Shown one piece after another: positions 36,251 through 45,231 of a DNA stretch of 64,000 nt. Positions within the stretch are counted from its first letter, which is position 1. Every line of letters begins with the position of its first letter. A program made the position numbers and the translations under genes. Source of the DNA: Catalinimonas alkaloidigena (lineage in GTDB: Bacteria > Bacteroidota > Bacteroidia > Cytophagales > Cyclobacteriaceae); NCBI RefSeq assembly GCF_029504655.1, contig NZ_JAQFIL010000001.1, forward strand, positions 6,949,001-7,013,000, read 5' to 3'. Under the pieces are notes generated by a model, which made no database searches, was not told the DNA's origin, and saw nothing but the letters and a program-made list of their open reading frames with translations.

Positions 36251-37386
36251 GGAAAGAATGGAAATATTATCTCATCCTGGGAAGCGCTCTCTTGCTCTTG
36301 ATTTTGCTAGAGTTGCTGGCCCCTACGCCTGCCGACTGGACCTTTAGTCTGCATCATAAGCACAAAAGTCCTTACGGAACATACATTTTATTTGAAAACC
36401 TTTCTTACCTGTTTCCCGAACAGGCTGTTAGTACAGTTTATCGTAGTTTATATGAACTACAGGATCAGGCTTATGAGCAGGAAAATATACTGATCTTTGC
36501 TGCAGACTTCTCTCCTGATGCGCAGGATGCAAAAGTTTTATGGAATATAGTGGATAAGGGAGGGTCCGTGTTTGCTGCTGCCCGTACATTTGGGGGTAAG
36601 CTGGCAGATACTTTGAAATTAGAAACAGATACCCGGCTACAAGAGGGTATTGTACAGGAAGAAGACACGTTGGAGATACGGGAGAGCCTCTATTATTTTT
36701 CTGCATATGACTCTTTACGCATGGAAGTATTGGCACAAAACGAAAGTGGTGATCCGGTATTACTTCGCTTCAATAAAGGAGAAGGGGCATTATTGCTCAG
36801 CAGTGTGCCACAAGCGTATACCAACTACTTTATGCTGGAAGGCGAACTTTATCAGGAAGCAGTCCGCTCCCTAAGTTTTCTGCCGCTCAGGGATGTGCTA
36901 TGGAATGAATATTATCATCTGGGAAGAATGGAGCCTGCTACACCGCTGCGTTTTTTGCTCAGTGTGCCAGCTTTACGCTGGGCAGTATACCTGAGCTTGG
37001 CAGGCTTGCTACTGTTCATGATTTTTGAGTCAAAACGGAGACAACGAGCTGTGCCGGTGCTTTTGCCCCCCAGTAATACAACATTAGATTTTGTGCAGAC
37101 AGTAAGCAACCTCTTTATGCAGGGTAGCAATCATCAGGAGATGGCGAGGAAGAAAATCATTTATTTACGCGAATATTTACTGAGCAGATTCCGGCTGGAG
37201 GGTGAGTGGCAGGATCAAAATTTTAGAGAGCGGGTAGCTCATAAAACAGCCAAAGACAAAGGAGAAGTAGACAAAACGTTTGACTTCATCCTCACTTTGC
37301 AAAATAAGCAACAGATTTCTTCAAAAGAACTTTTAGTATTGAACCAAAATATTGACAGCTTCTACTCGCAGGAAGCAATAATCTGA
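36247..37386 (+). CDS. DUF4350 domain membrane protein
   Basis: This 379-residue protein has a first membrane helix at about residues 8-22 (LILGSALLLLILLELLAP), an exposed domain with KSPYGTYILFENLSYLFP and a GGSVFAAARTFGGKL segment, and a second helix near 245-262. A cytoplasmic tail of about 115 residues follows. It fits the DUF4350 family that accompanies DUF4129, MoxR and DUF58. The ATG overlaps the preceding stop (ATGA), and the next gene starts 4 bases after its end, so this is one operon. Confidence 0.85.
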   Translation: MRKEWKYYLILGSALLLLILLELLAPTPADWTFSLHHKHKSPYGTYILFENLSYLFPEQAVSTVYRSLYELQDQAYEQENILIFAADFSPDAQDAKVLWNIVDKGGSVFAAARTFGGKLADTLKLETDTRLQEGIVQEEDTLEIRESLYYFSAYDSLRMEVLAQNESGDPVLLRFNKGEGALLLSSVPQAYTNYFMLEGELYQEAVRSLSFLPLRDVLWNEYYHLGRMEPATPLRFLLSVPALRWAVYLSLAGLLLFMIFESKRRQRAVPVLLPPSNTTLDFVQTVSNLFMQGSNHQEMARKKIIYLREYLLSRFRLEGEWQDQNFRERVAHKTAKDKGEVDKTFDFILTLQNKQQISSKELLVLNQNIDSFYSQEAII

Positions 37387-37390
37387 ATTT

Positions 37391-38377
37391 ATGGAACCTA
37401 AGGAAGAAAATACTTTTCAAAGCAGAGTGGATCTGAGCCAGCTGGCAGAAAGTGTGGAGCAGATCCGCAAAAATATCGGAGAGTGGATTGTGGGACAGGA
37501 ACGCATGGTAGACCTCATCATCACTGCTATGCTGGCTGATGGACACGTGCTGCTGGAAGGTGTGCCCGGTGTAGCCAAGACCCTTACTGCCAAGCTGGTA
37601 GCCAAAACTGTTTCTGTAGGGTTTTCCCGTATTCAGTTTACCCCTGACCTTATGCCTTCTGATGTGCTGGGCACCTCAGTCTTCAATGCAAAAACAACAG
37701 ACTTTGAATACCGTAAAGGCCCCGTCTTTTCAAACATCGTGCTGGTAGATGAGATTAACCGGGCTCCGGCCAAGACGCAGGCATCACTCTTTGAGGTGAT
37801 GGAAGAGCGGCAAATCACTACAGATCTTCATACTTTCCAAATGGAAGAGCCTTTTATGGTACTGGCCACCCAGAACCCTATAGAGCAGGAAGGGACTTAT
37901 CGTCTACCGGAAGCCCAACTAGACCGTTTTCTTCTCAAAATAGAAGTAGATTATCCTTCTTTGGATGAGGAAACCATGATGCTGGAGCGTTTTCACCGTC
38001 GCCATAATCGGCAGGATATTTCTACTGTTAAAGCAGTAATTAGTGCTGAACAACTTACTAACTATCGGGATAAGATTGGCGAAATTCATGTAGAAGATCA
38101 CCTGATCCGCTACATTGCCGCCATTGTCAACGAAAGCAGGCAGGCCAAAGCTTTGTACCTGGGAGCCTCTCCCCGCGCCTCTCTGGCGATCATGTCCACT
38201 GCCAAAGCCTATGCGGCCATTCACGGGCGAGATTTTGTAACGCCGGAAGATATCAAAACGATGGCCATTCCGGTGATGGTACATCGGGTGATCTTAACTC
38301 CCGAAGCGGAGATGGAAGGGCAGCGCGTACATGCGGTACTCAAACAAATGATTGATAAAGTAGAAGTACCGAGGTAG
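37391..38377 (+). CDS. MoxR-family AAA+ ATPase
   Basis: This 328-residue chaperone-like ATPase has Walker A GVPGVAKT at residues 57-64, Walker B VLVDEINRAPAKTQ near 117-130, sensor 1 ATQNPIEQEGTYRLPEAQLDRF, and a C-terminal lid with LYLGASPRASLAI. MoxR proteins help assemble or activate partner complexes, commonly with a DUF58/VWA protein encoded next door, as here. Its TAG stop shares one base with the GTG start of the DUF58 gene. Confidence 0.96.
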   Translation: MEPKEENTFQSRVDLSQLAESVEQIRKNIGEWIVGQERMVDLIITAMLADGHVLLEGVPGVAKTLTAKLVAKTVSVGFSRIQFTPDLMPSDVLGTSVFNAKTTDFEYRKGPVFSNIVLVDEINRAPAKTQASLFEVMEERQITTDLHTFQMEEPFMVLATQNPIEQEGTYRLPEAQLDRFLLKIEVDYPSLDEETMMLERFHRRHNRQDISTVKAVISAEQLTNYRDKIGEIHVEDHLIRYIAAIVNESRQAKALYLGASPRASLAIMSTAKAYAAIHGRDFVTPEDIKTMAIPVMVHRVILTPEAEMEGQRVHAVLKQMIDKVEVPR

Positions 38378-39708
38378 TGAAAGTGATACGTTCTTTATTC
38401 CTCACCAATCGTTTCTTTCTGGGCCTGGCTATCATAGTTTTACTCTTTGTGCTAAGCTTTAGTTTTGCCTGGCTTTTTCGGGTGGCACAGGTCAGCTTTT
38501 TGATATGGCTGCTGCTCATCGTGGCGGATATACTTTTACTCTATAATACTAAAAAGGGAATTAGCGGCTACCGACTTACTCCCGATCGTCTATCTAATGG
38601 AGATGAGAACGTATTAAAGGTTAATATTACGAATCACTATAATTTTAAAGCTCAGCTCCGCATCATAGATGAGATTCCTATTCAGTTTCAAAAAAGGGAT
38701 TTTGATATCCGTTTGAATCTAACTTCGGCCAGGACACATACGCTGAACTATAGGCTGAGGCCGGTAAAGCGGGGTGAATATGTATTTGGGACTTTAAACA
38801 TTTACGCAGCCTCTCCCCTCAATTTTCTACTGCGTCGCTTTCGTTTCTCACAGGGTAAATCAGTTCCAGTGTACCCATCCTTTATACAGATGCGCAAGTA
38901 CGAACTGATGGCCATTTCCAGTCATCTGACAGAGCTGGGTATCAAGCGTATCCGCAGATTTGGGCATAATCGTGAGTTCGAACAAATCAAGGAATATGTA
39001 GCCGGAGATGATTTTCGTACCATCAACTGGAAAGCGACCGCTCGCCGGGGAGATTTGATGGTTAATAAATATCAGGATGAACGCTCGCAGCAGGTATATG
39101 CATTGATAGATAAAGGCAGGACGATGAAAATGCCCTTTGAAGAAATGAGCCTGCTGGATTATGCCATCAATGCCAGTCTGGTGATCAGTAATATCGCTAT
39201 TAAGAAAGAAGATAAAGCCGGGTTGATCACCTTTCAGCATAAAGTGCAGCAAATACTGCCTGCCAGTAAACGCAGCAACCAGATGCACCTGATCATGGAA
39301 GCTTTGTATGCGCAAAAGACAGCCTATAAAGAAGCTAACTATGAAGCGCTTTATGTGCAGGTGAGGCGGCAGATACGACAGCGCAGTTTGCTCCTGCTCT
39401 TTACTAATTTTGAATCTCTTTCTTCTTTGGAGCGACAACTTCCCTATCTCCGGCGGCTGGCTGCCACTCACGTGTTGGTGGTAATTTTCTTTAAGAACAC
39501 AGAACTGTACAAATTACTTCAGAAGGAAGTACACAGTATACAGGATGTTTATCAGAAGATTGTGGCCGAGAAGTTTGCGCTGGAAAAGAAGATAATGGCT
39601 GACACTTTGCAAAAGCATGGTATCTATAGTGTATTGACTACACCCCACCAGCTTTCAGTAGATACCATTAATAAATACCTTGAGTTGAAAGCAAGAGGTG
39701 TAATATGA
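38377..39708 (+). CDS. DUF58 domain protein (MoxR partner)
   Basis: The start is GTG 38377, overlapping the moxR stop by one base. The 443-residue protein has two N-terminal membrane helices (about 8-30 and 32-50) and a beta-rich region. It then shows the DUF58 signature FGHNREFEQIKEYVAGDDFRTINWKATARR, given here in parts as GHNREFEQIKEY and GDDFRTINWKATAR (about 200-225). The C-terminal half resembles a von Willebrand A fold. It completes the DUF4129-DUF4350-MoxR-DUF58 operon. Confidence 0.93.
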   Translation: MKVIRSLFLTNRFFLGLAIIVLLFVLSFSFAWLFRVAQVSFLIWLLLIVADILLLYNTKKGISGYRLTPDRLSNGDENVLKVNITNHYNFKAQLRIIDEIPIQFQKRDFDIRLNLTSARTHTLNYRLRPVKRGEYVFGTLNIYAASPLNFLLRRFRFSQGKSVPVYPSFIQMRKYELMAISSHLTELGIKRIRRFGHNREFEQIKEYVAGDDFRTINWKATARRGDLMVNKYQDERSQQVYALIDKGRTMKMPFEEMSLLDYAINASLVISNIAIKKEDKAGLITFQHKVQQILPASKRSNQMHLIMEALYAQKTAYKEANYEALYVQVRRQIRQRSLLLLFTNFESLSSLERQLPYLRRLAATHVLVVIFFKNTELYKLLQKEVHSIQDVYQKIVAEKFALEKKIMADTLQKHGIYSVLTTPHQLSVDTINKYLELKARGVI

Positions 39709-39742
39709 ATAAGGCAGCCTACATATGCAGTTTGCCTTATTC
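39707..39742. terminator. hairpin between DUF58 and HiPIP genes
   Basis: A perfect 10-base-pair stem pairs gaataaggca (39707-39716) with tgccttattc (39733-39742) around a 16-base loop, starting inside the DUF58 stop codon. T-runs are weak on both sides, so it may be a terminator or only an mRNA-end stabiliser for two convergent genes. Confidence 0.55.
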
Positions 39743-39750
39743 ACGCTATA

Positions 39751-40173
39751 TTATGCTTCTTTGGCTACCCAGGATCTGCACCAGCCCTGAGGATTGACAG
39801 CTCCCTTTGCAAAAAGCTGGCATCCGCCGCATGCCCCTTCAAAATCATCCGGTTGCCAGAAACGGCAGTTGGTGCAGAACTGATCTTCTTTCGGAGATTC
39901 AGCAACATATTCCAGGCTTTTGCGCATTTCTAAATCTGCCTCAGTTAACTCTTGATTGTACTCACTGCAATCTGCTTGGGTCTGTGCCTGAGCAGGAGCT
40001 TCAGTAACTGGATCTGATGCAGATGGCGAAGGAGCGCTTTCATCCGGTATTACATTATTTTTAGTTTCAGAGGTGGAGCCTCCACAAGCACTGAGCCATG
40101 CCGGACCGGATAATATAGTGAGGCCAAATACGCCTGCCTTTTTTACAAACGAATTACGAGTCATCATTTTCAT
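39751..40173 (-). CDS. high-potential iron-sulfur protein (HiPIP), lipoprotein form
   Basis: The 140-residue precursor has an N-terminal export signal, lipobox LSAC (Cys30), a Ser/Ala/Pro/Gln-rich linker (about 40-68) and a C-terminal HiPIP domain. Cluster ligands are Cys100, Cys103, Cys118 and Cys132 (CTNC, CGGC and GWCRSW); Cys69 and Cys115 are extra. HiPIPs carry a [4Fe-4S] cluster and pass single electrons in the periplasm, normally after Tat export. The signal reads TRNSFVKK, so the second Arg of the twin-Arg motif is missing. It may feed a terminal oxidase or a cytochrome-linked dehydrogenase. Confidence 0.88.
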   Translation of the reverse strand: MKMMTRNSFVKKAGVFGLTILSGPAWLSACGGSTSETKNNVIPDESAPSPSASDPVTEAPAQAQTQADCSEYNQELTEADLEMRKSLEYVAESPKEDQFCTNCRFWQPDDFEGACGGCQLFAKGAVNPQGWCRSWVAKEA

Positions 40174-40348
40174 AAGACTTACATTTTAAGAAAACATATT
40201 AATTTCGGTTTACACGGAAACCATGATGTAAAATGATGAGCTGGTATAGTTGTTTTAACGGCTAAGTAGTTTATAATCTATCTAAATTTTAAAGTTTTTT
40301 TATCATTCAAAAAATGATACAATTGTGGGAGAAGAATAAACTTTTGCT

Positions 40349-41515
40349 ATGCAGAACCCGATAGAAAAATCCGTAAGGCAAACCACCAGAAATGTCAGAA
40401 AAGTAACCCGGGCAGTCAGGGATATGTCGCTCAGCGCTTTATCACTGACCAGAAAAAAGCACGATTCGTTTAAGCTTAGCCAGAGCGCAGGTACATCTCC
40501 CGGTACCCTTATTTACACTGGAGTGAATACCGAAGAACCTGTTGAAATTTCTCTGTATCAGTATGATGAACAAGGCATCAGCAAACATCAAAGCGATAAG
40601 CTTCAGGAAGTACTGAGCATAATGAGCAGAGAAAAGTTTAATTGGGTAAACATCAGTGCACTGCACAATACACAGTTGATTCAAGAGGTGGGAGATCACT
40701 TCGGCTTGCATTTGCTGGCCATGGAAGACATCATGAATACTGTCCTCTCTCCACAATTTGAGGATTATGAAGATCATCTCTTTCTGACGCTCAAGATGTT
40801 AAAGGTCAATCCTGAAACCAAGCTGATAGAACAGGAGCATGTCAGTTTTATCTTAGGAGAAAATTATCTGGTTTCCTTTCAGGAGACCAAGCACGATGTG
40901 TTTGAGCCGGTACGTCATCGTCTGGAAAATCAAAAAGGAAGAATCCGAAAAAGAAAAATTGATTACTTGCTCTATGCTTTGATAGATGTGATTGTAGATA
41001 ACTATTATACCATCACCGAAGAGATTAACGACCATATGAACGCACTTGAAGATGAACTTATCAAGGAGCCAAAGCATGATGTGGTAGAAAGGATAACCCA
41101 CCAGAAGCGCCAGCTGATAGAGCTACGAAAGATCGTATATCCCTTACGAGACGCCTTACGCAAGCTCAATACGGAGGATGAACTGATCCAGGAAAATACA
41201 ATGCGTTTTTTTGACGATGTTTATAGCCACGTAGACCATGTTATCGGTACTATGGAGTCGCAACGTGAAGTATTAATTGGCTTCATGGATCTGTACATGT
41301 CGACCATCAGCAATCGCATGAACAATGTGATGAAGACATTGACTATCATTGCCACAATATTCATTCCCCTTACTTTTGTAGCTGGAATCTACGGGATGAA
41401 CTTTGACCATATGCCGGAATTGCATTACGAATGGGGTTACCCGGTTGCAGTAGGCACTATGCTGGTATTAGGTATAGGTATGTATATCTATATGCGGAGC
41501 AGGAAGTGGTTTTAG
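40349..41515 (+). CDS. corA: CorA-family magnesium/cobalt transporter
   Basis: This 388-residue protein has a long cytoplasmic funnel domain (about 1-320) with MEDIMNTVLSPQFEDYEDHLFL and an extended coiled helix, then two C-terminal membrane helices. The signature YGMNFDHMPE follows the first helix (the GMN motif is near residue 350). The basic first 35 residues (KSVRQTTRNVRKVTRAVRD) are unusual in length but contain no domain. It is transcribed alone. A 7-base inverted repeat (tatcatt / aatgata at 40301-40319) lies upstream. Confidence 0.93.
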   Translation: MQNPIEKSVRQTTRNVRKVTRAVRDMSLSALSLTRKKHDSFKLSQSAGTSPGTLIYTGVNTEEPVEISLYQYDEQGISKHQSDKLQEVLSIMSREKFNWVNISALHNTQLIQEVGDHFGLHLLAMEDIMNTVLSPQFEDYEDHLFLTLKMLKVNPETKLIEQEHVSFILGENYLVSFQETKHDVFEPVRHRLENQKGRIRKRKIDYLLYALIDVIVDNYYTITEEINDHMNALEDELIKEPKHDVVERITHQKRQLIELRKIVYPLRDALRKLNTEDELIQENTMRFFDDVYSHVDHVIGTMESQREVLIGFMDLYMSTISNRMNNVMKTLTIIATIFIPLTFVAGIYGMNFDHMPELHYEWGYPVAVGTMLVLGIGMYIYMRSRKWF

Positions 41516-41629
41516 AGTAGATTCATCTAGAAGATGGAATTAATTTTTATTCATAAAATTGATAACGATTTTGTATTTGATGGGTTAGATTGGTATAAAT
41601 GATTTTTTTAACTGAAAATTTTTTTCATT

Positions 41630-41878
41630 ATGGCACAGAGAGATAGTAGGCATACCGGAAAAGATAACAAAGGAAAGCCAGGAGGCACTATTCAGGATAA
41701 ATCTGAAACCAAAACTGTTAAGAACAAAGAAGAACTGGAAAGAGAAGAAGAATTAAGGAAGGAATATACGGATGAGCAGAATAATCCTGATCCTGAAGGA
41801 GCGCCAGTGAAAAACCCAAATCGGAATACGGACAAAACAGACATAGACAAAGGGCGCTATGGAGGCAGCTCGAACTAA
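41630..41878 (+). CDS. small hydrophilic protein of unknown function
   Basis: The 82-residue protein is rich in Lys, Glu, Asp, Asn and Gly, with no hydrophobic core, signal or known motif. It is probably disordered, with one charged helix around residues 25-48. Similar short hydrophilic proteins are common in Bacteroidota and are sometimes stress-linked, but nothing here shows function. The strong hairpin directly after the stop supports a real transcription unit. Confidence 0.6.
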   Translation: MAQRDSRHTGKDNKGKPGGTIQDKSETKTVKNKEELEREEELRKEYTDEQNNPDPEGAPVKNPNRNTDKTDIDKGRYGGSSN

Positions 41879-41886
41879 TCTAAAAA

Positions 41887-41926
41887 TTACCCCCTGGATT
41901 TCGCTAAATGAAACCCAGGGGGGTAA
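41887..41926. terminator. long bidirectional hairpin terminator
   Basis: A long imperfect stem pairs ttaccccctgg (41887-41897) with ccaggggggtaa (41915-41926), and pairing continues inward through ttt/aaa and c/g. A CTTTCTATTT tract follows. It separates the small hydrophilic gene and the convergent GIN-domain gene. Confidence 0.8.
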
Positions 41927-41940
41927 CATCCTTTCTATTT

Positions 41941-42681
41941 CTATCGCTTGATCAGATTACCAGAGCCTCGGATAGAGCTGTTTACCTGAGGATCACCATA
42001 GTAAATGATATCACCACTACCACGAATCTCAGCCCGCAGAAAATCACTCACATTTACAGTGCCATTGCCACTTCCTGAGATATTGATGTCAGTTTCCTCA
42101 GAGAGCAGATCGGCAGCGCGATAATCTCCGGAGCCATTAATGCGTACTTCCTGCTTCAGGGCTTCACCGTACAGACTAAAATTTCCCGAGCCATTGATTT
42201 CAGAGAAAAGTCTATCGTAATATACTTCCATATCCATGTTACCAGAGCCTGAGATTTCTAGGTTAAGCCTATCCCCGGTAAATATATTTTCTCCATACAC
42301 ATCCCCTGAGCCACGTAGCTTGAGCTCTTCTAAGTCCCTGATGCTAATATAGATTTTCACATTGTTACGGCTGCGATAAGATCTGGTATTTTTAATTTTG
42401 AGCTCGCCACCCCGCACAGTGGTAGTGATAACAGGCACAATATTATCATCGGCTTCAATTTCAAGAAGCTGTTCATCATCTTGTCGGATAACAAGGTCCA
42501 TTGAACCTTCTAATATGATGCGGTCAAATTCAGATAGGGCTCGCTCCTCAATAACTACATTTCCTGAACCTTTGATAGCAGGGCCAAAATCGTCATTATC
42601 AAAATCGATATAGCAACTGTTCGCAGACACCAGAAGGAAAAGAGCGGGTATGATATTATACAATAGGTTTTTCGTTTTCAT
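41941..42681 (-). CDS. head-GIN (DUF2807) domain lipoprotein
   Basis: This 246-residue exported protein has a signal peptide ending VSANSC (Cys23), so it is probably a lipoprotein. The rest is a beta-solenoid of the DUF2807 type. The motif GSG recurs about every 20 residues (IKGSGNVV, LRGSGDVY, ISGSGNMD, INGSGNFS, INGSGDYR, ISGSGNGT, IRGSGDII, IRGSGNLI). The family is called putative auto-transporter adhesin head GIN and is common in Bacteroidota; its function is unknown. It is transcribed alone. Confidence 0.92.
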   Translation of the reverse strand: MKTKNLLYNIIPALFLLVSANSCYIDFDNDDFGPAIKGSGNVVIEERALSEFDRIILEGSMDLVIRQDDEQLLEIEADDNIVPVITTTVRGGELKIKNTRSYRSRNNVKIYISIRDLEELKLRGSGDVYGENIFTGDRLNLEISGSGNMDMEVYYDRLFSEINGSGNFSLYGEALKQEVRINGSGDYRAADLLSEETDINISGSGNGTVNVSDFLRAEIRGSGDIIYYGDPQVNSSIRGSGNLIKR

Positions 42682-42818
42682 AGCTGTTAATCATTATCTC
42701 ATTTGATACTAATACAGCTAAGGCACAGGATACCCTACCTCGGGTTGGAAAAAAATAATATATTTTTCTGTTTCTTGTTTGCGTATCCGTAGCAGGCCTG
42801 AATAAAGGAAGGTAAGGC

Positions 42819-42846
42819 AAAAAAAAAGCCATGAAAAACATGGCTT
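42819..42846 (-). terminator. intrinsic terminator for the second Gfo/Idh/MocA gene
   Basis: An 8-base-pair stem (aagccatg at 42826-42833 with catggctt at 42839-42846) has a loop of five A. On the minus strand it is followed by a run of nine T, a strong U-tract. It lies 53 bases past the end of the minus-strand gene at 42899. Confidence 0.85.
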
Positions 42847-42898
42847 AGAAATGATTGCTGGCAAACGGCTTAATAAGATTGTCATCAGGCTTTTCAGC

Positions 42899-44071
42899 TC
42901 AGATGGTAAACTTATACCACTTTTCGGTACTCTTACCTGAAGCTACCGCATTCTCGATAAACGCCATGCCTCTTATGCCGTCGTCAATGGTAGGAAAATC
43001 AAGATGCTGAGGATCAGGTTCTCTACCTTCCATACGGGCCCGCAATGTCATGGCGAAGTTGCGGTAAATATTAGCAAAAGCTTCCAGATAACCTTCAGGG
43101 TGGCCAGCAGGAATACGTGTATGGGCCATGGCGCTCTCTCTCAGATAAGTACGGTCGACACCAGGACGATAAATCTGAATAGGCTGGTCCAGCCAGCGAA
43201 TAATAAGAGAGTTTGGCTCCATCTGACGCCATTCTAATCCGCCTTTTTCGCCATACACAAATATTTTCAGGTTGTTTTCTTCACCAGCAGCAATCTGACT
43301 GGCATGTAGTACACCACGGGCACCGTTGTCAAAGCGGAGTAGAATATTACCATCCGTATCCAGTTCTCGTCCTTCACCAAAAGCGGTTAGATCTGCACAA
43401 AGCTCGGTAATCTGTAGACCGGTCATGAATTCAGCCAGGTTCTCAGCATGCGTTCCGATATCACCCATAGCGCTACTAACGCCAGCCTGTTTTGGGTCTA
43501 CCCTCCATGCTGCCTGTTTATTTTCTCCATGCTCAACAATTCTGGAAAGCCAGCCCTGCGGATATTCTACCACTACTTTTCTGATCTTACCTAACATACC
43601 GTCTTTGATCATATCTCTACCCTGTTTCACCATAGGGTAACCGGTATAATTATGGGTAAGGGCAAAGGTCAAACCTGTTTTTTCTACTACTTCTTTCAGT
43701 TCTTTGGCTTCTACCAGGTTAAAAGCCAGAGGTTTGTCACAGATGACAGCGAAACCGTTTTCAAGCGCCATCTTTGCGGGAGGCACATGCATATGATTAG
43801 GAGTAACAATAGAAATAAAATCCATGCGTTCGCCTTCAGGCAGCGCTTTCTCCTTCTGTATCATTTCTTCAAAGCTGCCATAAACTCTCTCAGGTGGTAA
43901 GAAAAGTTCCTTGCCCGAAGCTTTGGATTTTTCGGGCTTGCTGCTGAACGCTCCACATACCAATTCTATCTGTCCGTCCATTGCAGCAGCAATGCGGTGT
44001 ACACCACCAATAAAGGCGCCTATGCCCCCTCCAACCATACCCATTCTGAGTTTTCTGTTTACTGTAGCCAT
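42899..44071 (-). CDS. Gfo/Idh/MocA-family oxidoreductase, second copy
   Basis: This 390-residue dehydrogenase has the Rossmann loop GGGIGAFIGGVHR near residues 15-27, TPNHMHVPPAKMAL and the catalytic-Lys motif CDKPLAFN. The substrate domain shows DIGTHAENLAEFMTG and RIPAGHPEGYLEAF. It is divergent from a DUF1080 gene that is followed by a TIM-barrel gene, so the locus has all three enzyme types expected for 3-keto-glycoside formation and cleavage. It is closed by its own terminator. Confidence 0.93.
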   Translation of the reverse strand: MATVNRKLRMGMVGGGIGAFIGGVHRIAAAMDGQIELVCGAFSSKPEKSKASGKELFLPPERVYGSFEEMIQKEKALPEGERMDFISIVTPNHMHVPPAKMALENGFAVICDKPLAFNLVEAKELKEVVEKTGLTFALTHNYTGYPMVKQGRDMIKDGMLGKIRKVVVEYPQGWLSRIVEHGENKQAAWRVDPKQAGVSSAMGDIGTHAENLAEFMTGLQITELCADLTAFGEGRELDTDGNILLRFDNGARGVLHASQIAAGEENNLKIFVYGEKGGLEWRQMEPNSLIIRWLDQPIQIYRPGVDRTYLRESAMAHTRIPAGHPEGYLEAFANIYRNFAMTLRARMEGREPDPQHLDFPTIDDGIRGMAFIENAVASGKSTEKWYKFTI

Positions 44072-44401
44072 AGTAAGGTTATAAAATTTGTAATAAAACA
44101 GTCACTTAATTCGGTGAGAAAATTAACTTATTAAAAAATAGGGCGTTATCCACAAAGTTATAAATTTGTGACACAATAGCTACAGCGAAACCACTTTTTA
44201 AGGCTTCTGAGCTTGCTGCAAGAGCGTTTTTGGAGAAGAGAATATAGGCCAGTAATTTCTAAAGAAATACTAATGTGAATGACGCAATGGATAAATATAA
44301 TCACCCGCATATTTATAGCAAAAGAGAAAGGTTATTCATAAAATAATCAATCAAAATTTTCGTAGTTTTTCTAACAATTTTTATAAACACAACCGATTAA
44401 T
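44072..44401. other. divergent intergenic region between oxidoreductase and DUF1080 genes
   Basis: This 330-base AT-rich gap holds the two divergent promoters of the second sugar module. No coding relic was found in six frames. An imperfect symmetric element, cacaaa-8 bases-tttgtg (44151-44170), and a small palindrome atttctaaagaaat could be regulatory, but neither is strong. Confidence 0.5.
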
Positions 44402-45178
44402 ATGTTTAAGGCAACAACTTTAAAAAACGGTTTGACGGTTTTTTTGCTTAGTATCTTTTGCGCTCACTTCAGCATAGCGCAGGAAATCATTAAAGAAGAC
44501 TGGAAACCTGAAGACACCGAATTCTGGGATCCCGAACGTCCGAAAGTAACTCCCGGTCAGGGCACAGAACCCCCATCAGACGCGATTGTACTTTTTGATG
44601 GATCAGATTTATCAGCCTGGAAAAGTCAGAAAGATGGTAGTGCTGCCCCCTGGAAAGTAGAGGATGGATATTTCACAGTAGAACCCGGCACCGGTGGTAT
44701 TCAAACCAAAGAAAATTTTGGCGACTTTCAGCTGCACATAGAGTGGCGTTCTCCACAGGAGGTAAGTGGTGAAGGTCAAGGACGCGGGAACAGTGGAATC
44801 TTTCTTCAGGGCTTATATGAAGTTCAGGTGTTGGATTCTTATGATAACCGCACTTACTACAATGGTCAGGCAGGCAGTATATACAAGCAGTCACCTCCCC
44901 TGGTCAATGCAATGCGCCCGGTAGATGAATGGGAAGTATACGATATCATTTACACTGCACCCCGCTTTGATGAAAAAAATGGGGCTTTGCTGGAGAAGGC
45001 GCAGGTAACGGTATTGCACAATGGTATAGTTGTACAGAATGCTACCAAAATTCAAGGAACCACTGCATATATTGGCCCTCCTAAGATTATCTATCATGGC
45101 GATGGGCCTATCGCTTTGCAGGATCATGGTAATACAGTGAGCTTCCGTAATATCTGGCTAAGAAAGCTGGATCAATAA
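44402..45178 (+). CDS. DUF1080 (3-keto-disaccharide hydrolase family) exported protein
   Basis: The 258-residue protein has a Sec signal peptide (LTVFLLSIFCAHFSIAQ) without a lipobox, so it is probably soluble in the periplasm. The concanavalin-like domain shows IVLFDGSDLSAWKSQKDG, FGDFQLHIEWRSP, GNSGIFLQGLYEVQVLDSY, GSIYKQSPPL and the C-terminal IALQDHGNTVSFRNIWLR. The pattern is the complete DUF1080 form, longer than the lipoprotein copy at 17.0 kb. The partner dehydrogenase is divergent and a TIM-barrel gene follows beyond a hairpin. Confidence 0.93.
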   Translation: MFKATTLKNGLTVFLLSIFCAHFSIAQEIIKEDWKPEDTEFWDPERPKVTPGQGTEPPSDAIVLFDGSDLSAWKSQKDGSAAPWKVEDGYFTVEPGTGGIQTKENFGDFQLHIEWRSPQEVSGEGQGRGNSGIFLQGLYEVQVLDSYDNRTYYNGQAGSIYKQSPPLVNAMRPVDEWEVYDIIYTAPRFDEKNGALLEKAQVTVLHNGIVVQNATKIQGTTAYIGPPKIIYHGDGPIALQDHGNTVSFRNIWLRKLDQ

Positions 45179-45188
45179 ATTTAACCTT

Positions 45189-45218
45189 GGCATACCTATT
45201 CACAGGTATGCCTTTTTT
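45189..45218 (+). terminator. intrinsic terminator after the DUF1080 gene
   Basis: A perfect 9-base-pair stem (ggcatacct at 45189-45197 with aggtatgcc at 45204-45212) is followed by TTTTTT. It sits between the DUF1080 gene and the TIM-barrel gene only 14 bases before the latter's start, so it ends or attenuates transcription between the two. Confidence 0.85.
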
Positions 45219-45231
45219 ATTTATACAACCT

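Noticed and set aside
38860..39471. Open frame of 203 codons on the minus strand inside the DUF58 gene
   Set aside because: The plus-strand reading carries the DUF58 signature and fits its operon; the antisense product shows no family features.
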